A DNA stretch of 55,067 nucleotides from Bacteroidetes bacterium HGW-Bacteroidetes-1 (lineage in GTDB: Bacteria; Bacteroidota; Bacteroidia; Bacteroidales; F082): assembly GCA_002842755.1 (NCBI GenBank), contig PHDU01000021.1, forward strand, positions 1-55,067, written 5' to 3'. Below, piece after piece: positions 7,719 through 17,131 of this stretch. Position 1 is the stretch's first letter. Each line of letters starts with the position of its first letter. The notes beneath the pieces were generated by a model. It was not told the DNA's origin and made no database searches. It saw only the letters and a list, made by a program, of their open reading frames with translations. A program made the position numbers and the translations under genes.

Positions 7719-7750
7719 TTGCGGTAGTTTCATGCCGAATTGTATATTTG
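7719..7750 (+). promoter_or_regulatory. Promoter of the alternative complex III operon
   Basis: TTG at 7719-7721 and TATATTTG at 7743-7750 are separated by 21 bases, a good match to the Bacteroidota consensus. Transcription would begin near 7757, giving a leader of about 120 bases before actA. The rest of the 7543-7879 gap is AT-rich and shows no gene. No terminator was found for the lemA operon. Confidence 0.6.
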
Positions 7751-7879
7751 TTTGTTAAAAATATTTAATTTTGGAAAACGATAACAATGCAGCATTTTTG
7801 TGATAAGTAATTTATAATGAAGTATTTATTTTCTAGCAGTGCCAACAGAAACACAAATTATTCTTAATAAGCATCAATT

Positions 7880-9094
7880 ATGATGAATATATTTTTACCT
7901 CCATTTTTAAAAATGAGACTTGTTTTTGCCCTGATCATTTTATTAGTCTTTTTTCAACCTTATGGGCAAATTCATGCGCAAACGCCTGAAGCAGAGAAAA
8001 ACTTCCAGGTTTGTAAAGCGTGTCATAACATTGACGGACCAAAACTTGTCGGCCCGAGTCTGGCTGGTGTTACACAAAGACGCGAACAGGCCTGGCTTCT
8101 TAAGTTTATTCGTAATTCTCAGGAAGTTATTCAATCCGGCGACCCAATTGCTGTTCAGGTTTTCGAAGAGAATAACCGAATTCCGATGCCGCCAAATCCT
8201 TTGACAGATGAACAGATTTTGGATATACTTAAATATATCGATAATGGGGGAAAGGTAGCTGATGAATATCTGGTAGCTCAGCTTGGAGATGAAGAAAAGG
8301 CTGCACAAGCTGCTCTTGCTGCACAAATTGCTGCTGAACAAGAGGCGCGTATTCAAAGACTCAATGATATAGAGCGTGATGCCAACCGTAATTTTGGAAC
8401 AACCTTTATCATTACTTTAATTATCCTGATTGTAGTTTTGGCTGACCTTTTCATAACAAAAGTAATCAAGGCTAAGTTTGTTCATACAATCCTTATCCTT
8501 ATTAGTCTTTTTGTAATTGGGGAAATCATGTATAAAGAAGCATCAGCACTTGGTCGTCAGCAGTATTACCAACCTGAGCAGCCTATCTGGTTTTCTCATA
8601 AAATCCATGCCGGTCAGAATAAAATTGATTGTAAGTACTGTCATACAGCGGCAGATTATAGCAAGAGTGCCGGTATTCCTTCTGTAAATGTCTGTATGAA
8701 TTGTCATCATCAGGTACGGGAAGGAAAGATTACAGGAACTGAACAAATATCTAAAATTTATAAAGCATGGGAATCAGGCGAACCAATTGAGTGGGTGAAA
8801 GTGCATAACTTGCCCGACCATGTTTTTTTCAGCCATGCACAGCATGTCAATTCTGGTAAATTGGACTGTGCATCATGCCATGGCCCCATCGAAACGATGC
8901 ATGAAGTTATGCAGGTAAATGATCTAAGCATGGGATGGTGTATTGATTGCCATCGTACAACCGACGTTCAGTTCGGAAATAATAAGTTTTTCGAGTCTTA
9001 TGAAAAACTGCACGAGCAATTCAAAGCCAATGAAATAAAAGGTGTTACAGCAGCAATGGTCGGCGGTGAGAATTGTATGAAATGTCATTATTAA
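7880..9094 (+). CDS. actA: Alternative complex III subunit ActA, six-heme form
   Basis: A 404-residue multiheme cytochrome c on the periplasmic side of the quinol:cytochrome c oxidoreductase. It has a signal segment (about 12-34) and then a monoheme cytochrome c domain with CKACH at 45-49 and a likely Met ligand in the IPMPPNPL segment. Next come an Ala/Glu-rich helix (about 135-165), two membrane segments (about 172-190 and 196-216), and the ActA domain with five CxxCH sites starting at residues 251, 272, 330, 354 and 400. The ActA described in Rhodothermus marinus has five hemes, so the N-terminal domain is an added sixth. It is first in the act operon; actB follows after 25 bases. Confidence 0.9.
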   Translation: MMNIFLPPFLKMRLVFALIILLVFFQPYGQIHAQTPEAEKNFQVCKACHNIDGPKLVGPSLAGVTQRREQAWLLKFIRNSQEVIQSGDPIAVQVFEENNRIPMPPNPLTDEQILDILKYIDNGGKVADEYLVAQLGDEEKAAQAALAAQIAAEQEARIQRLNDIERDANRNFGTTFIITLIILIVVLADLFITKVIKAKFVHTILILISLFVIGEIMYKEASALGRQQYYQPEQPIWFSHKIHAGQNKIDCKYCHTAADYSKSAGIPSVNVCMNCHHQVREGKITGTEQISKIYKAWESGEPIEWVKVHNLPDHVFFSHAQHVNSGKLDCASCHGPIETMHEVMQVNDLSMGWCIDCHRTTDVQFGNNKFFESYEKLHEQFKANEIKGVTAAMVGGENCMKCHY

Positions 9095-9119
9095 AATTAT
9101 CCAAAAGAAAATATTCCTA

Positions 9120-12104
9120 ATGGAAAACAAGTACTTTAAAAGCTTAGACGAGCTCACAATTGATACAACCAGAGAGATAGAGACAACCCAGGCAGGTGAT
9201 AAAGGGTTTATTTTAGAGAGTCAAAACGAGGTTAAGAGTATTGCTACTGCCTCTCGTCGTGATTTTTTGAAAGCATTTGGATTTACGATTGCATCCGCTG
9301 CCATTGCTAGCAGTTGCGAGCAGCCGGTGCGGAAAGCAATTCCGTTTCTAATCCAACCTGAAGGGCTGATTCCTGGCAAAGCTGCCTATTATGCATCAAG
9401 TTTTTTTGATGGTATTGATTATTGCAGCGTTTTGGTGAAAGTTCGCGACGGCAGACCAATAAAAATTGAGGGAAATACACTCTCTTCTGTTACCAGAGGC
9501 GGAACAAGCGCAAGAGTGCAGGCTTCAGTACTTGGTCTTTATGATAACGGACGTCATAAAACACCTCTTTTAAAAGGTGAAGAAACTACATGGGATCAGG
9601 TTGATGAAAAAATCATCCAAAAGCTTACAAGTATAAAGGACAAGCAAGGAAAAGTTGTTATTCTCAGTTCAACAATCATCAGTCCAACCACAAAGGCCGC
9701 TATCGCTGCGTTTATGGATGCTTATCCTGGCACTGATCACGTTCAGTACGATGTTTTGTCTGCTTCCGGAATTCTCAAAGCCAATGAGACGAGTTTTGGA
9801 AAGGCATTCGTGCCTTCTTACCGTTTCGACAAAGCAAACCTTATTGTTGCTTTCGACGCTGATTTCATGGGAAGCTGGTTGTCGCCTATCGAGTTTACAA
9901 AACAATATATGCAAAATCGTAAACTAACCAATGGACAGCGAGCAATGTCCCGTCATATTCATTTCGAAGGTGCAATGTCACTCACCGGATCTAATGCTGA
10001 TAATCGTGTTCAAATCAAACCATCACAACAAAAATTGGTGCTTGCAAATTTACTCCATGAATTACGGAAAATTGAAGGAGGAGAAACATCGGCATCAATT
10101 CCTGCTTCACCAGTAGATATAGTAAGTCTTGCTTCAGATTTGTTGAAGAATAAAGAACGATCCCTTGTTATTTCAGGGAGTAATGATACTCAGGAGCAAC
10201 TTTTAGTGAATGCAATTAATCAATTGCTTGGTAATTATGGTTCCACCATTGAGACCGATATTCATCTCAAGCTCAGGCAGGCAACTGATGAGAAAATGGA
10301 TGCTTTGGTTGAGCAAATGAACGCAGGAGAAGTGGATGGATTGATTATTTATGATGTTAATCCCGTTTACGATTACAATAAAAAAGATCGGTTCATTGAA
10401 GGTTTGAAGAAAGTTGATCTGACAGTTGCAATGCCGGTTTTCGATGAAGAAACATCTGCTTTTGTTGAATTTGTTTGTCCGGACCATCATTATCTTGAAG
10501 CATGGAATGATGCTGAAATTAAAACAGGGTTTTATTCACTTGCTCAACCTGCCATCAGGCCCATCTTCAAAACGCGAGCAGCGCAGGAAAGTCTTTTGCG
10601 CTGGACAGGTAATAGTGCTGATTATCATCAGTATCTTATGTCATTCTGGGAAACCCAAATATTCCCCAAAGCAGTGAATGAATTGTTTTTCACTGCATTT
10701 TGGAATACAAAATTGCATGATGGGGTATTTGAATCAGGAGAAAAGGAAGATTCAGGATTGGAATTTACACAAGACCCATCCAATGAAGTCCTTGTTAACT
10801 TAAAGGAAACAGATAATCCTTCTGCTATTGAGATGGTCTTTTATACCAATGTGAGTGTTGGTACTGGAAAACATGCCAATAATCCATGGTTACAAGAACT
10901 TCCTGATCCCGTGACAAAAGCGTGCTGGGACAATTATATAGCCATTTCACCCCGTTTGGCTCAGGAACTGAATATAAATGATGAACAATTGGTTTCGGTA
11001 AACGGATTACCTGCACTGCCTGTTTTGATTCAGCCCGGACAACAATACAAAACACTATCAGTTGCTTTAGGTTATGGTCGTGAAAAGGGAGGAGTTCCAG
11101 CCAACGGTGTAGGAAAAAATATGTTTCCACTATTAACAACAAACAATGGAAATAAAACCTACTGGATTGGTGATGTTAATATTGAAGTTGTTGAAGGAAC
11201 TTATGCAGTCGCCCGCACTCAGTCACATCATTCCATGGAAGGCAGAGCGCTGGTTAGAGACACATCTTTAGAAGCCTATCTCGAAAATCCGGAATCAGGC
11301 AATGAGGTTCGCAAGGAAATAAAAGCACACTTAAAATCACTTTACCCAAAGGCTGAATTTGATGGATTCCATTGGGGAATGGCAATCGATTTGAATAGCT
11401 GTACAGGCTGTAATGCTTGTGTTGTTGCCTGTTCAGCTGAGAATAATGTACCTGTCGTAGGTAAAGAACAAGTGATTAACTCACGTGAAATGCACTGGAT
11501 CAGGATTGATCGTTATTATAAAGGCGACCCAGAAGATCCTGAGCTGGTAAGGCAACCTGTGATGTGTCAGCATTGCGACAATGCTCCTTGTGAAAATGTT
11601 TGTCCTGTGGCTGCCACAACCCATAGCAACGAAGGACTGAATCAAATGGCCTATAATCGTTGTATTGGAACCCGCTACTGTAACAATAACTGTCCTTACA
11701 AAGTGCGCAGATTCAATTTCTTTGATTACACAGGTTCAGATTCATTTAAAGGGAATCGTTATGATCCTGCTGAGATGACCACTGACTTACGCCGTCTTGT
11801 ACTGAATCCTGATGTCACAGTTCGTTCCAAAGGGGTAATTGAAAAATGCTCTTTCTGTGTGCAACGTATTCAGGAGAAAAAGCTGGAGGCTAAAACAGAG
11901 AACCGCATGTTGAAGGATGGCGATGTTGTGCCAGCCTGTGCACAATCTTGTCCGGCCGATGCTATTGTTTTTGGTAACCTTAACGATAAGAACAGTAAGG
12001 TATCGAAGTATTTTGCAGATGAGCGCAACTACCATCTGCTGGAAGAAATACACACATTACCATCTGTAGGTTATTTGACTAAAGTTAAAAACAAAACCAT
12101 ATAA
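9120..12104 (+). CDS. actB: Alternative complex III subunit ActB (molybdopterin-like plus Fe-S)
   Basis: A 994-residue subunit that fuses a molybdopterin-oxidoreductase-like domain, which carries no cofactor in characterised ActB, to a ferredoxin-like domain. A Tat-type motif, SRRDFLK, is at residues 45-51, and a lipobox-like ASSC ends at Cys66, so it is probably an exported lipoprotein. The C-terminal part carries four Cys clusters, beginning CTGCNAC at 761, [14 protein letters not shown] at 816, [12 protein letters not shown] and [14 protein letters not shown]. These normally hold three 4Fe-4S and one 3Fe-4S centre that pass electrons from quinol to ActA. The gene sits 16 bases before actC. 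Confidence 0.93.
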   Translation: MENKYFKSLDELTIDTTREIETTQAGDKGFILESQNEVKSIATASRRDFLKAFGFTIASAAIASSCEQPVRKAIPFLIQPEGLIPGKAAYYASSFFDGIDYCSVLVKVRDGRPIKIEGNTLSSVTRGGTSARVQASVLGLYDNGRHKTPLLKGEETTWDQVDEKIIQKLTSIKDKQGKVVILSSTIISPTTKAAIAAFMDAYPGTDHVQYDVLSASGILKANETSFGKAFVPSYRFDKANLIVAFDADFMGSWLSPIEFTKQYMQNRKLTNGQRAMSRHIHFEGAMSLTGSNADNRVQIKPSQQKLVLANLLHELRKIEGGETSASIPASPVDIVSLASDLLKNKERSLVISGSNDTQEQLLVNAINQLLGNYGSTIETDIHLKLRQATDEKMDALVEQMNAGEVDGLIIYDVNPVYDYNKKDRFIEGLKKVDLTVAMPVFDEETSAFVEFVCPDHHYLEAWNDAEIKTGFYSLAQPAIRPIFKTRAAQESLLRWTGNSADYHQYLMSFWETQIFPKAVNELFFTAFWNTKLHDGVFESGEKEDSGLEFTQDPSNEVLVNLKETDNPSAIEMVFYTNVSVGTGKHANNPWLQELPDPVTKACWDNYIAISPRLAQELNINDEQLVSVNGLPALPVLIQPGQQYKTLSVALGYGREKGGVPANGVGKNMFPLLTTNNGNKTYWIGDVNIEVVEGTYAVARTQSHHSMEGRALVRDTSLEAYLENPESGNEVRKEIKAHLKSLYPKAEFDGFHWGMAIDLNSCTGCNACVVACSAENNVPVVGKEQVINSREMHWIRIDRYYKGDPEDPELVRQPVMCQHCDNAPCENVCPVAATTHSNEGLNQMAYNRCIGTRYCNNNCPYKVRRFNFFDYTGSDSFKGNRYDPAEMTTDLRRLVLNPDVTVRSKGVIEKCSFCVQRIQEKKLEAKTENRMLKDGDVVPACAQSCPADAIVFGNLNDKNSKVSKYFADERNYHLLEEIHTLPSVGYLTKVKNKTI

Positions 12105-12120
12105 TAAAAACCATCAAAGT

Positions 12121-13491
12121 ATGTATGTATCTCCCATAAGAGAACCACTCATCAGAGGGGCTAAGAATTATAGTCAGGTTACTAAGGATATCCTAGCGCC
12201 CATGGCTGGAACGCCTTCAAAGTATTGGTACATGGGCATCACATTAGCAGGTGCTGCTGCCTTATTTGGTGCCTGGGCAACCTTTATGACTGTTTATTAC
12301 GGAATAGGAACATGGGGCTTAAACAAAACCGTTGGATGGGGCTGGGGTATTACCAACTTTGTCTGGTGGGTTGGGATCGGCCACGCCGGCACCTTTATTT
12401 CTGCTATTCTATTATTGTTTCGTCAAAAATGGAGAACCAGTATCAACAGGTCAGCCGAAGCAATGACACTTATTGCTATTGCATGTGCCGGATTTTTCCC
12501 GCTTATTCATATGGGGCGTCTTTTGCTTGGATTTTTCATTTTCCCCTATCCGAATACAAGGGCATTATGGGTTAATTTTAACTCTCCTCTTTTATGGGAC
12601 GTGTTCGCAATCAGCACTTATTTTTTAGTTTCGCTCATATTTTGGTATGTTGGGTTAATTCCTGATATTGGTACGGTGCGAGATAAAGCCAAGACCAAAA
12701 TACGTAAAGCCATATATGGGTTTCTGAGTTTTGGATGGACAGGCTCTGCCAAACATTGGTCGAGGCACGAAACCGTAAGTTTGATTCTTGCCGGATTGGC
12801 TGCTCCTTTGGTGCTTTCTGTTCATACCATCGTAAGTTTTGATTTTGCAACTTCTGTTATTCCGGGTTGGCATACTACTATCTTCCCGCCTTACTTCGTT
12901 TCAGGAGCAGTTTTCTCTGGTTTTGCAATGGTGCTAACCTTGTTGATTGTGGCCAGAAAAGCTTTAAATCTGGAAGAATACATCACAATCAACCATATTG
13001 AGTCGATGAATAAAGTTATTATAGTAACTGGTTCAATTGTTGGAATTGCTTATATCACAGAGTTCTTCATGGCATGGTACTCAGGTGTTGAATACGAACA
13101 ATATGCATTTATGAATCGTGCTTTTGGTCCATATGCCTGGGCATATTGGATCATGATGACCTGCAATGTAATCACACCGCAGCTCTTTTGGTTCAAAAAA
13201 ATACGTACAAGTTTGGTTGCAACGTTCATCATCTCCATTTTTGTAAATATCGGGATGTGGTTTGAGCGCTTCGTAATTGTAGTAACATCTTTGCATCGTG
13301 ATTACCTGCCTTCAAGCTGGACAATGTACAAACCTACAATTGTTGAAGTGGGTCTATATGTTGGCACTATTGGCCTTTTCTTTACACTGTTCCTCATTTT
13401 TATAAGAGTATTTCCGGTAATTGCAATTGCTGAGGTAAAGAGTGTTTTAAAATCATCTGGCGACAATAAAATAAATGCACATCATGAATAA
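12121..13491 (+). CDS. actC: Alternative complex III subunit ActC (NrfD-like membrane subunit)
   Basis: A 456-residue integral membrane protein with about ten hydrophobic segments, of the NrfD/PsrC family. ActC is one of the two quinol-facing membrane subunits. Recognisable features are the cytosolic start [12 protein letters not shown], then [35 protein letters not shown], which carries the conserved GHAG and the Arg-rich loop. Further on are [18 protein letters not shown] and a region with His-rich connections ([19 protein letters not shown]). The length is typical. Its stop overlaps the start of actD, which suggests coupled translation. Confidence 0.93.
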   Translation: MYVSPIREPLIRGAKNYSQVTKDILAPMAGTPSKYWYMGITLAGAAALFGAWATFMTVYYGIGTWGLNKTVGWGWGITNFVWWVGIGHAGTFISAILLLFRQKWRTSINRSAEAMTLIAIACAGFFPLIHMGRLLLGFFIFPYPNTRALWVNFNSPLLWDVFAISTYFLVSLIFWYVGLIPDIGTVRDKAKTKIRKAIYGFLSFGWTGSAKHWSRHETVSLILAGLAAPLVLSVHTIVSFDFATSVIPGWHTTIFPPYFVSGAVFSGFAMVLTLLIVARKALNLEEYITINHIESMNKVIIVTGSIVGIAYITEFFMAWYSGVEYEQYAFMNRAFGPYAWAYWIMMTCNVITPQLFWFKKIRTSLVATFIISIFVNIGMWFERFVIVVTSLHRDYLPSSWTMYKPTIVEVGLYVGTIGLFFTLFLIFIRVFPVIAIAEVKSVLKSSGDNKINAHHE

Positions 13492-13999
13492 TTATATAAC
13501 AGCATACTACTCCGATGAGGAGGATTTGCTTAAAGGCCTTAAACAAATCATTTCTAAAGGATTGAAAGTGAATGATGTACTTACGCCATTTCCTGTTCAT
13601 GGCCTCGATAAGGTAATAGGTTTGCGTCGCTCTCGCCTCACTCGGGTTGCATTTGCTGGAGGTGCAATTGGGGCTTTGGTTGGATTCCTTTTTCAAGCCT
13701 GGGTTTTTACAAATGCCTATCCGATCAATTTTGGTGGAAAACCATTTTTTGCAGTTCCATCATTTATACCTGTTACATTTGAAATCGCTGTGCTTTTTGC
13801 AGCTTTTGCAATGGTTTTTGGTTTCCTTATTCATAATAAGTTAGGCCCTGGTTCAAAAAATATCATTCATGATGAACGGGTTACGGACGATCGCTTCCTC
13901 ATCGTTTTGGACATAAAAGGCGAAGCGAATGATAAAATTAAATCAATTGAAACTATCCTCTCTGATGCCGGTGCACAAGGGATTACAATAAAAGAATAA
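13475..13999 (+). CDS. actD: Alternative complex III subunit ActD (DUF3341)
   Basis: A 174-residue protein of the DUF3341 family. A small ferredoxin-fold-like N-terminal part ([30 protein letters not shown]) precedes two membrane helices (about 54-76 and 93-117) joined by a loop with the conserved [19 protein letters not shown] motif. ActD anchors at the membrane beside ActC. Two starts are possible: ATG 13475 (17-base overlap with actC) or ATG 13484 (8-base overlap, MNNYITAYY). The second gives the more usual N-terminus. The gap to the next gene is 8 bases. Confidence 0.9.
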   Translation: MHIMNNYITAYYSDEEDLLKGLKQIISKGLKVNDVLTPFPVHGLDKVIGLRRSRLTRVAFAGGAIGALVGFLFQAWVFTNAYPINFGGKPFFAVPSFIPVTFEIAVLFAAFAMVFGFLIHNKLGPGSKNIIHDERVTDDRFLIVLDIKGEANDKIKSIETILSDAGAQGITIKE

Positions 14000-14007
14000 T
14001 CAAAGTC

Positions 14008-15186
14008 ATGGAAAATAAAACATTTACATTGACAAAGAAAACCATTGCTGTTTTTGTGGTAATGATTGCAATCGGTTTAATTGCATTGGCCTTTGGCTTT
14101 TTGAGTGATATCAATGGAAAGCGCATTGCGGCAAACCTGCTTTTAAATAGTTACTATTTTCTGAGCATGGGATTAATCGGTCTTTTCTTCGTGACTGTTC
14201 ATACAATTGCCGAATCGGGCTGGCATACAAGTGTGCAACGAATTGGTGAAGCTATGTCTGCATTTATTCCTGTCGGAGGAATATTACTTTTGATACTATT
14301 CATTTCAGGAGGATTGCATCAACTTTATGAATGGACTGATAAAGATCACCTTGATGAACTTTTGCTTAAGAAAGCGGCCTACCTAAACGAACCCTTCTTT
14401 TATCTTCGTTTTGCTATATTTTTTATTGTCTGGTCGGCTTTAGCGTATTATGTAAGGCGCACATCCATTGCTCTTGATAAACTCGGAGATGTAAAATATC
14501 TGAATAAATTGAGAATGCTTTCAGCCATATTTATTGTGTTTTATGCTGTTTCGAGTGTGGTTTCATCCTGGGATTGGCTCATGTCGATTGATGCTCATTG
14601 GTTCAGTACTTTATATGGTTGGTATGTATTTATTAGCATGCTTGCCAGTGGCATTGCACTTTTTATTCTGATACTATTTGTTCTTAAAAAAATGGGTTAT
14701 ATGGGACATGTGAATCACGAGCATGTCCATGATCTGGGAAAATATCTTTTCGGATTTAGTATTTTCTGGGCTTATCTGTGGTTTTCACAATATATGCTTA
14801 TCTGGTATGCCAATATTCCTGAAGAAACAGTCTATTTTTATGAGCGTCATAAATACTTTGAAAATATTTTTTATGTGAATCTGGTTTTAAATTTTGCTGT
14901 ACCTTTTCTATTATTGATGGCGCGCAATACAAAACGTATGTTTACGGTGTTGGTGCCTGTGGCTGTAATTGTTTTTGTAGGTCATTGGGTTGATTTATAC
15001 CAACTCATTATGCCTGGTGTTGTAGGTGGCGAAAATTCTGCTATTGGTTTCCTTGAAATCGGATTGACAATCGGCTATCTGGGATTATTTATGATTGTTG
15101 TATTTTGGGCACTTTCCAAAGCACCACTGGTACCAAAGAATCATCCATATTACAAAGAAAGTGCGGAATATCATACGCATTATTAA
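14008..15186 (+). CDS. actF: Alternative complex III subunit ActF (membrane subunit)
   Basis: A 392-residue integral membrane protein with about ten segments, annotated in related genomes as 'quinol:cytochrome c oxidoreductase' membrane subunit. It is a shorter relative of ActC. Typical features are HTIAESGWHTSVQRIGEAM, a loop with LHQLYEWTDKDHLDELL, then SSWDWLMSIDAHWFSTLYGWYVF and HDLGKYLFGFSIFWAYLWFSQYMLIWYANIPEE, both highly characteristic of the family. It lies before the actE cytochrome, whereas the order I know from other act operons has actE first. Confidence 0.88.
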   Translation: MENKTFTLTKKTIAVFVVMIAIGLIALAFGFLSDINGKRIAANLLLNSYYFLSMGLIGLFFVTVHTIAESGWHTSVQRIGEAMSAFIPVGGILLLILFISGGLHQLYEWTDKDHLDELLLKKAAYLNEPFFYLRFAIFFIVWSALAYYVRRTSIALDKLGDVKYLNKLRMLSAIFIVFYAVSSVVSSWDWLMSIDAHWFSTLYGWYVFISMLASGIALFILILFVLKKMGYMGHVNHEHVHDLGKYLFGFSIFWAYLWFSQYMLIWYANIPEETVYFYERHKYFENIFYVNLVLNFAVPFLLLMARNTKRMFTVLVPVAVIVFVGHWVDLYQLIMPGVVGGENSAIGFLEIGLTIGYLGLFMIVVFWALSKAPLVPKNHPYYKESAEYHTHY

Positions 15187-15256
15187 AAGAATTTGAACTG
15201 TAGACACAAATATGAAACAGCATGAGTTCATTGTTTGCTAAAAAGAAATATACATT

Positions 15257-15826
15257 ATGCACATGAAAAGTTTAAAAAACACAATTATAATTGCTTTGAT
15301 GCTGATGACCGTGGTAGCATGCAACATGGATAAAAATCATCCGGGCTATATTTATTTTCCGGATATGACCTATTCTCAGGCAAGCGAGACCTATGCAACC
15401 AACGATGTTTTTGAAAACGGATTTGCGATGAGACTTCCGGTTGACGGCACTATACCAAGAGGTTATACACCTTATCCGTATAAGGCTAAGTCATTTCAGG
15501 ATCAGGTGAATGCTGGTCTTGAACTCGTTAATCCTCTTCAACCAACACCAGAGAATATTACTGAAGGTAAACGACAGTTTGAGATATTTTGCATGAATTG
15601 CCATGGTGTACTTGGGAAAGGAGATGGACATCTTTATACAAGTAAACTATTTCCCGCAAAACCCACTTCGCTCGTCGAAGCATTTGTTCAAGGTAAACCT
15701 GATGGTGAAATTTATCATGTTATCACAATGGGATCTCTGTCAGGTTTGATGGGCCAGCATGGAAGTCAAATCCTTCCTGAAAACAGATGGAAAATTATTC
15801 ATTATGTACGAGCTCTTGCAAAATAG
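15257..15826 (+). CDS. actE: Alternative complex III subunit ActE (monoheme cytochrome c lipoprotein)
   Basis: A 189-residue lipoprotein with a signal ending at VVACN, so the lipidated Cys is at about residue 22. The segment YIYFPDMTYSQASETYATND...RLPVDGTIPRGYTPY is the ActE hallmark preceding the cytochrome domain. One heme site is present, CMNCHG, and a Met-containing loop (ITMGSLSGLMGQHG) should supply the distal ligand. ActE carries electrons from ActA toward the oxidase. Starts at 15257 or 15263 are both possible. It is the last gene of the operon, with a terminator 59 bases after its stop. Confidence 0.9.
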   Translation: MHMKSLKNTIIIALMLMTVVACNMDKNHPGYIYFPDMTYSQASETYATNDVFENGFAMRLPVDGTIPRGYTPYPYKAKSFQDQVNAGLELVNPLQPTPENITEGKRQFEIFCMNCHGVLGKGDGHLYTSKLFPAKPTSLVEAFVQGKPDGEIYHVITMGSLSGLMGQHGSQILPENRWKIIHYVRALAK

Positions 15827-15884
15827 CCAGAGTTTCTTTTACCACTTGATGCCTTCAAATCGTAGATAATGGGGTTACTTTTTC

Positions 15885-15917
15885 AGGCCTCCGGCTACTC
15901 GCAGGGAGGCCTTTTGT
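15885..15917 (+). terminator. Terminator of the act operon
   Basis: AGGCCTCC (15885-15892) and GGAGGCCT (15905-15912) form a perfect 8-bp, GC-rich stem with a 12-base loop, followed by a T-rich run. It separates the act genes from the slyD/cbb3 group. Confidence 0.8.
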
Positions 15918-15938
15918 TTTTCTTTTGTTGCAATAAAT

Positions 15939-16487
15939 ATGAATGATGGAGCTATGAAAATTGAGAAGAATACAATTGTTACCCTATACTATAAAGTACA
16001 AAATGCAAGAACAGGGGCAATGCTTCAGCAATTGAAAGAACAGCCTGAGGATTTTTTGATTGGCTATGATCTTTTATTGGATGCATTTGAAACAGGACTT
16101 TTAGGATTGAAAGCTTCTGATACCTTTAGTTTTGAAGTGAAATCTGAACAAGCTTATGGTCCTGTTGATCCTCATGCAATTTTTGACATGCCTCTAAGTA
16201 CTTTTGAGGAAGAGGATGGTTCGATAGATGAGGAAGTGGTTCAGGTTGGACATGTATTTCCAATGGAGGATAAAATCGGAAATAAACATTTAGGAAAGAT
16301 TATTCGTAAGATGAAGAATCGTGTCACTATGGATTTTAACCATCCAATGGCCGGTAAGGATTTGCTTTTTGAAGGATCTATTGTTGGTATCAGAGCAGCC
16401 GAGGACACTGAATTGCCTCATAATTATTCGTGTGGATGTAACAATGAAAATAAAAAGCGGGAAGATAAGTCAATCTTTGAACTTTAA
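15939..16487 (+). CDS. FKBP-type peptidyl-prolyl isomerase, SlyD-like
   Basis: A 182-residue cytosolic protein. The FKBP fold is interrupted by the SlyD insert-in-flap domain: VTLYYKVQNARTGAML, then FLIGYDLLLDAFETGLLGLKASDTFSFEVKSEQAYGPVDP, then the flap region, then MDFNHPMAGKDLLFEGSIVGIR, the SlyD signature NHPLAGK-LxF. The C-terminal tail has CGCN, a possible metal-binding pair, but lacks the long His-rich tail of E. coli SlyD. ATG 15954 (MKIEKNTIV) is an equally good start. It lies between the act terminator and the oxidase genes, which suggests a folding or metal role in assembly, but that is inference. Confidence 0.85.
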   Translation: MNDGAMKIEKNTIVTLYYKVQNARTGAMLQQLKEQPEDFLIGYDLLLDAFETGLLGLKASDTFSFEVKSEQAYGPVDPHAIFDMPLSTFEEEDGSIDEEVVQVGHVFPMEDKIGNKHLGKIIRKMKNRVTMDFNHPMAGKDLLFEGSIVGIRAAEDTELPHNYSCGCNNENKKREDKSIFEL

Positions 16488-16498
16488 ATCATTTTATC

Positions 16499-17119
16499 AT
16501 GAAAAAAATTACACCCATTTTATTGTTAAGCTTGCTCATTTACATGTCTCTCAATTCTTGTAGTGGCGTGAATAGAAGTAAGCAGAACGATAAACCACTT
16601 CAGTCAGAAATACTGAGTGATAGTCTGTATCACGAATATCAATCCCAAGGGAGAATGATTGTGCAAAGAAGTTTTCAGGCACTGAGCTCTAAATTAATGA
16701 CAGCAATCCAGAAAGGTGGAGTTGCTCATGCACTGAAATTTTGCAATATTGAAGCAATTCCCGTCACAGACTCACTCTCTGATTTTTACAAAGTAGAAAT
16801 TAAACGTGTTTCATTGAAAAACAGAAATCCTCTAAACAAAGCCAATGAGTTTGATTCGGTGATTATTAAGAAGCTGGAAGATATGCTGGCGCAGGGTAGA
16901 ACAGCATCTGATACATTGATTGTGGATCAAAACAATCATATTTACTATATGGCGCCGATTATGACTGTCCCGCCCTGTTTGCAATGCCATGGAGTGGAAA
17001 AGACAGAAATAAGTGATGAGAATATGACACTCATAAATTCGCTTTACCCTGATGACAAAGCAATAGACTATCAATTGGGTGATTTGCGTGGATTGTGGAA
17101 AGTTCAATTTAACAACTGA
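16499..17119 (+). CDS. DUF3365 (Tll0287-like) heme lipoprotein
   Basis: A 206-residue protein. A lipoprotein signal (LLSLLIYMSLNSC) places the lipidated Cys near residue 21. The Tll0287-like domain (DUF3365) shows GVAHALKFCNIEAIPVTDSL, the strongly conserved KRVSLKNRNPLNKANEFD and YYMAPIMTVPPCLQCHG, and it closes with YQLGDLRGLWKVQF. One CxxCH site (CLQCH) predicts a single covalent heme; the CN motif after KF is a family landmark. The family is often found as a PAS-like heme sensor or a small cytochrome. Its place 12 bases before ccoI suggests an electron-carrier or redox-sensing role for the oxidase, but nothing here proves it. Confidence 0.8.
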   Translation: MKKITPILLLSLLIYMSLNSCSGVNRSKQNDKPLQSEILSDSLYHEYQSQGRMIVQRSFQALSSKLMTAIQKGGVAHALKFCNIEAIPVTDSLSDFYKVEIKRVSLKNRNPLNKANEFDSVIIKKLEDMLAQGRTASDTLIVDQNNHIYYMAPIMTVPPCLQCHGVEKTEISDENMTLINSLYPDDKAIDYQLGDLRGLWKVQFNN

Positions 17120-17131
17120 GTGGTTTAAAAA

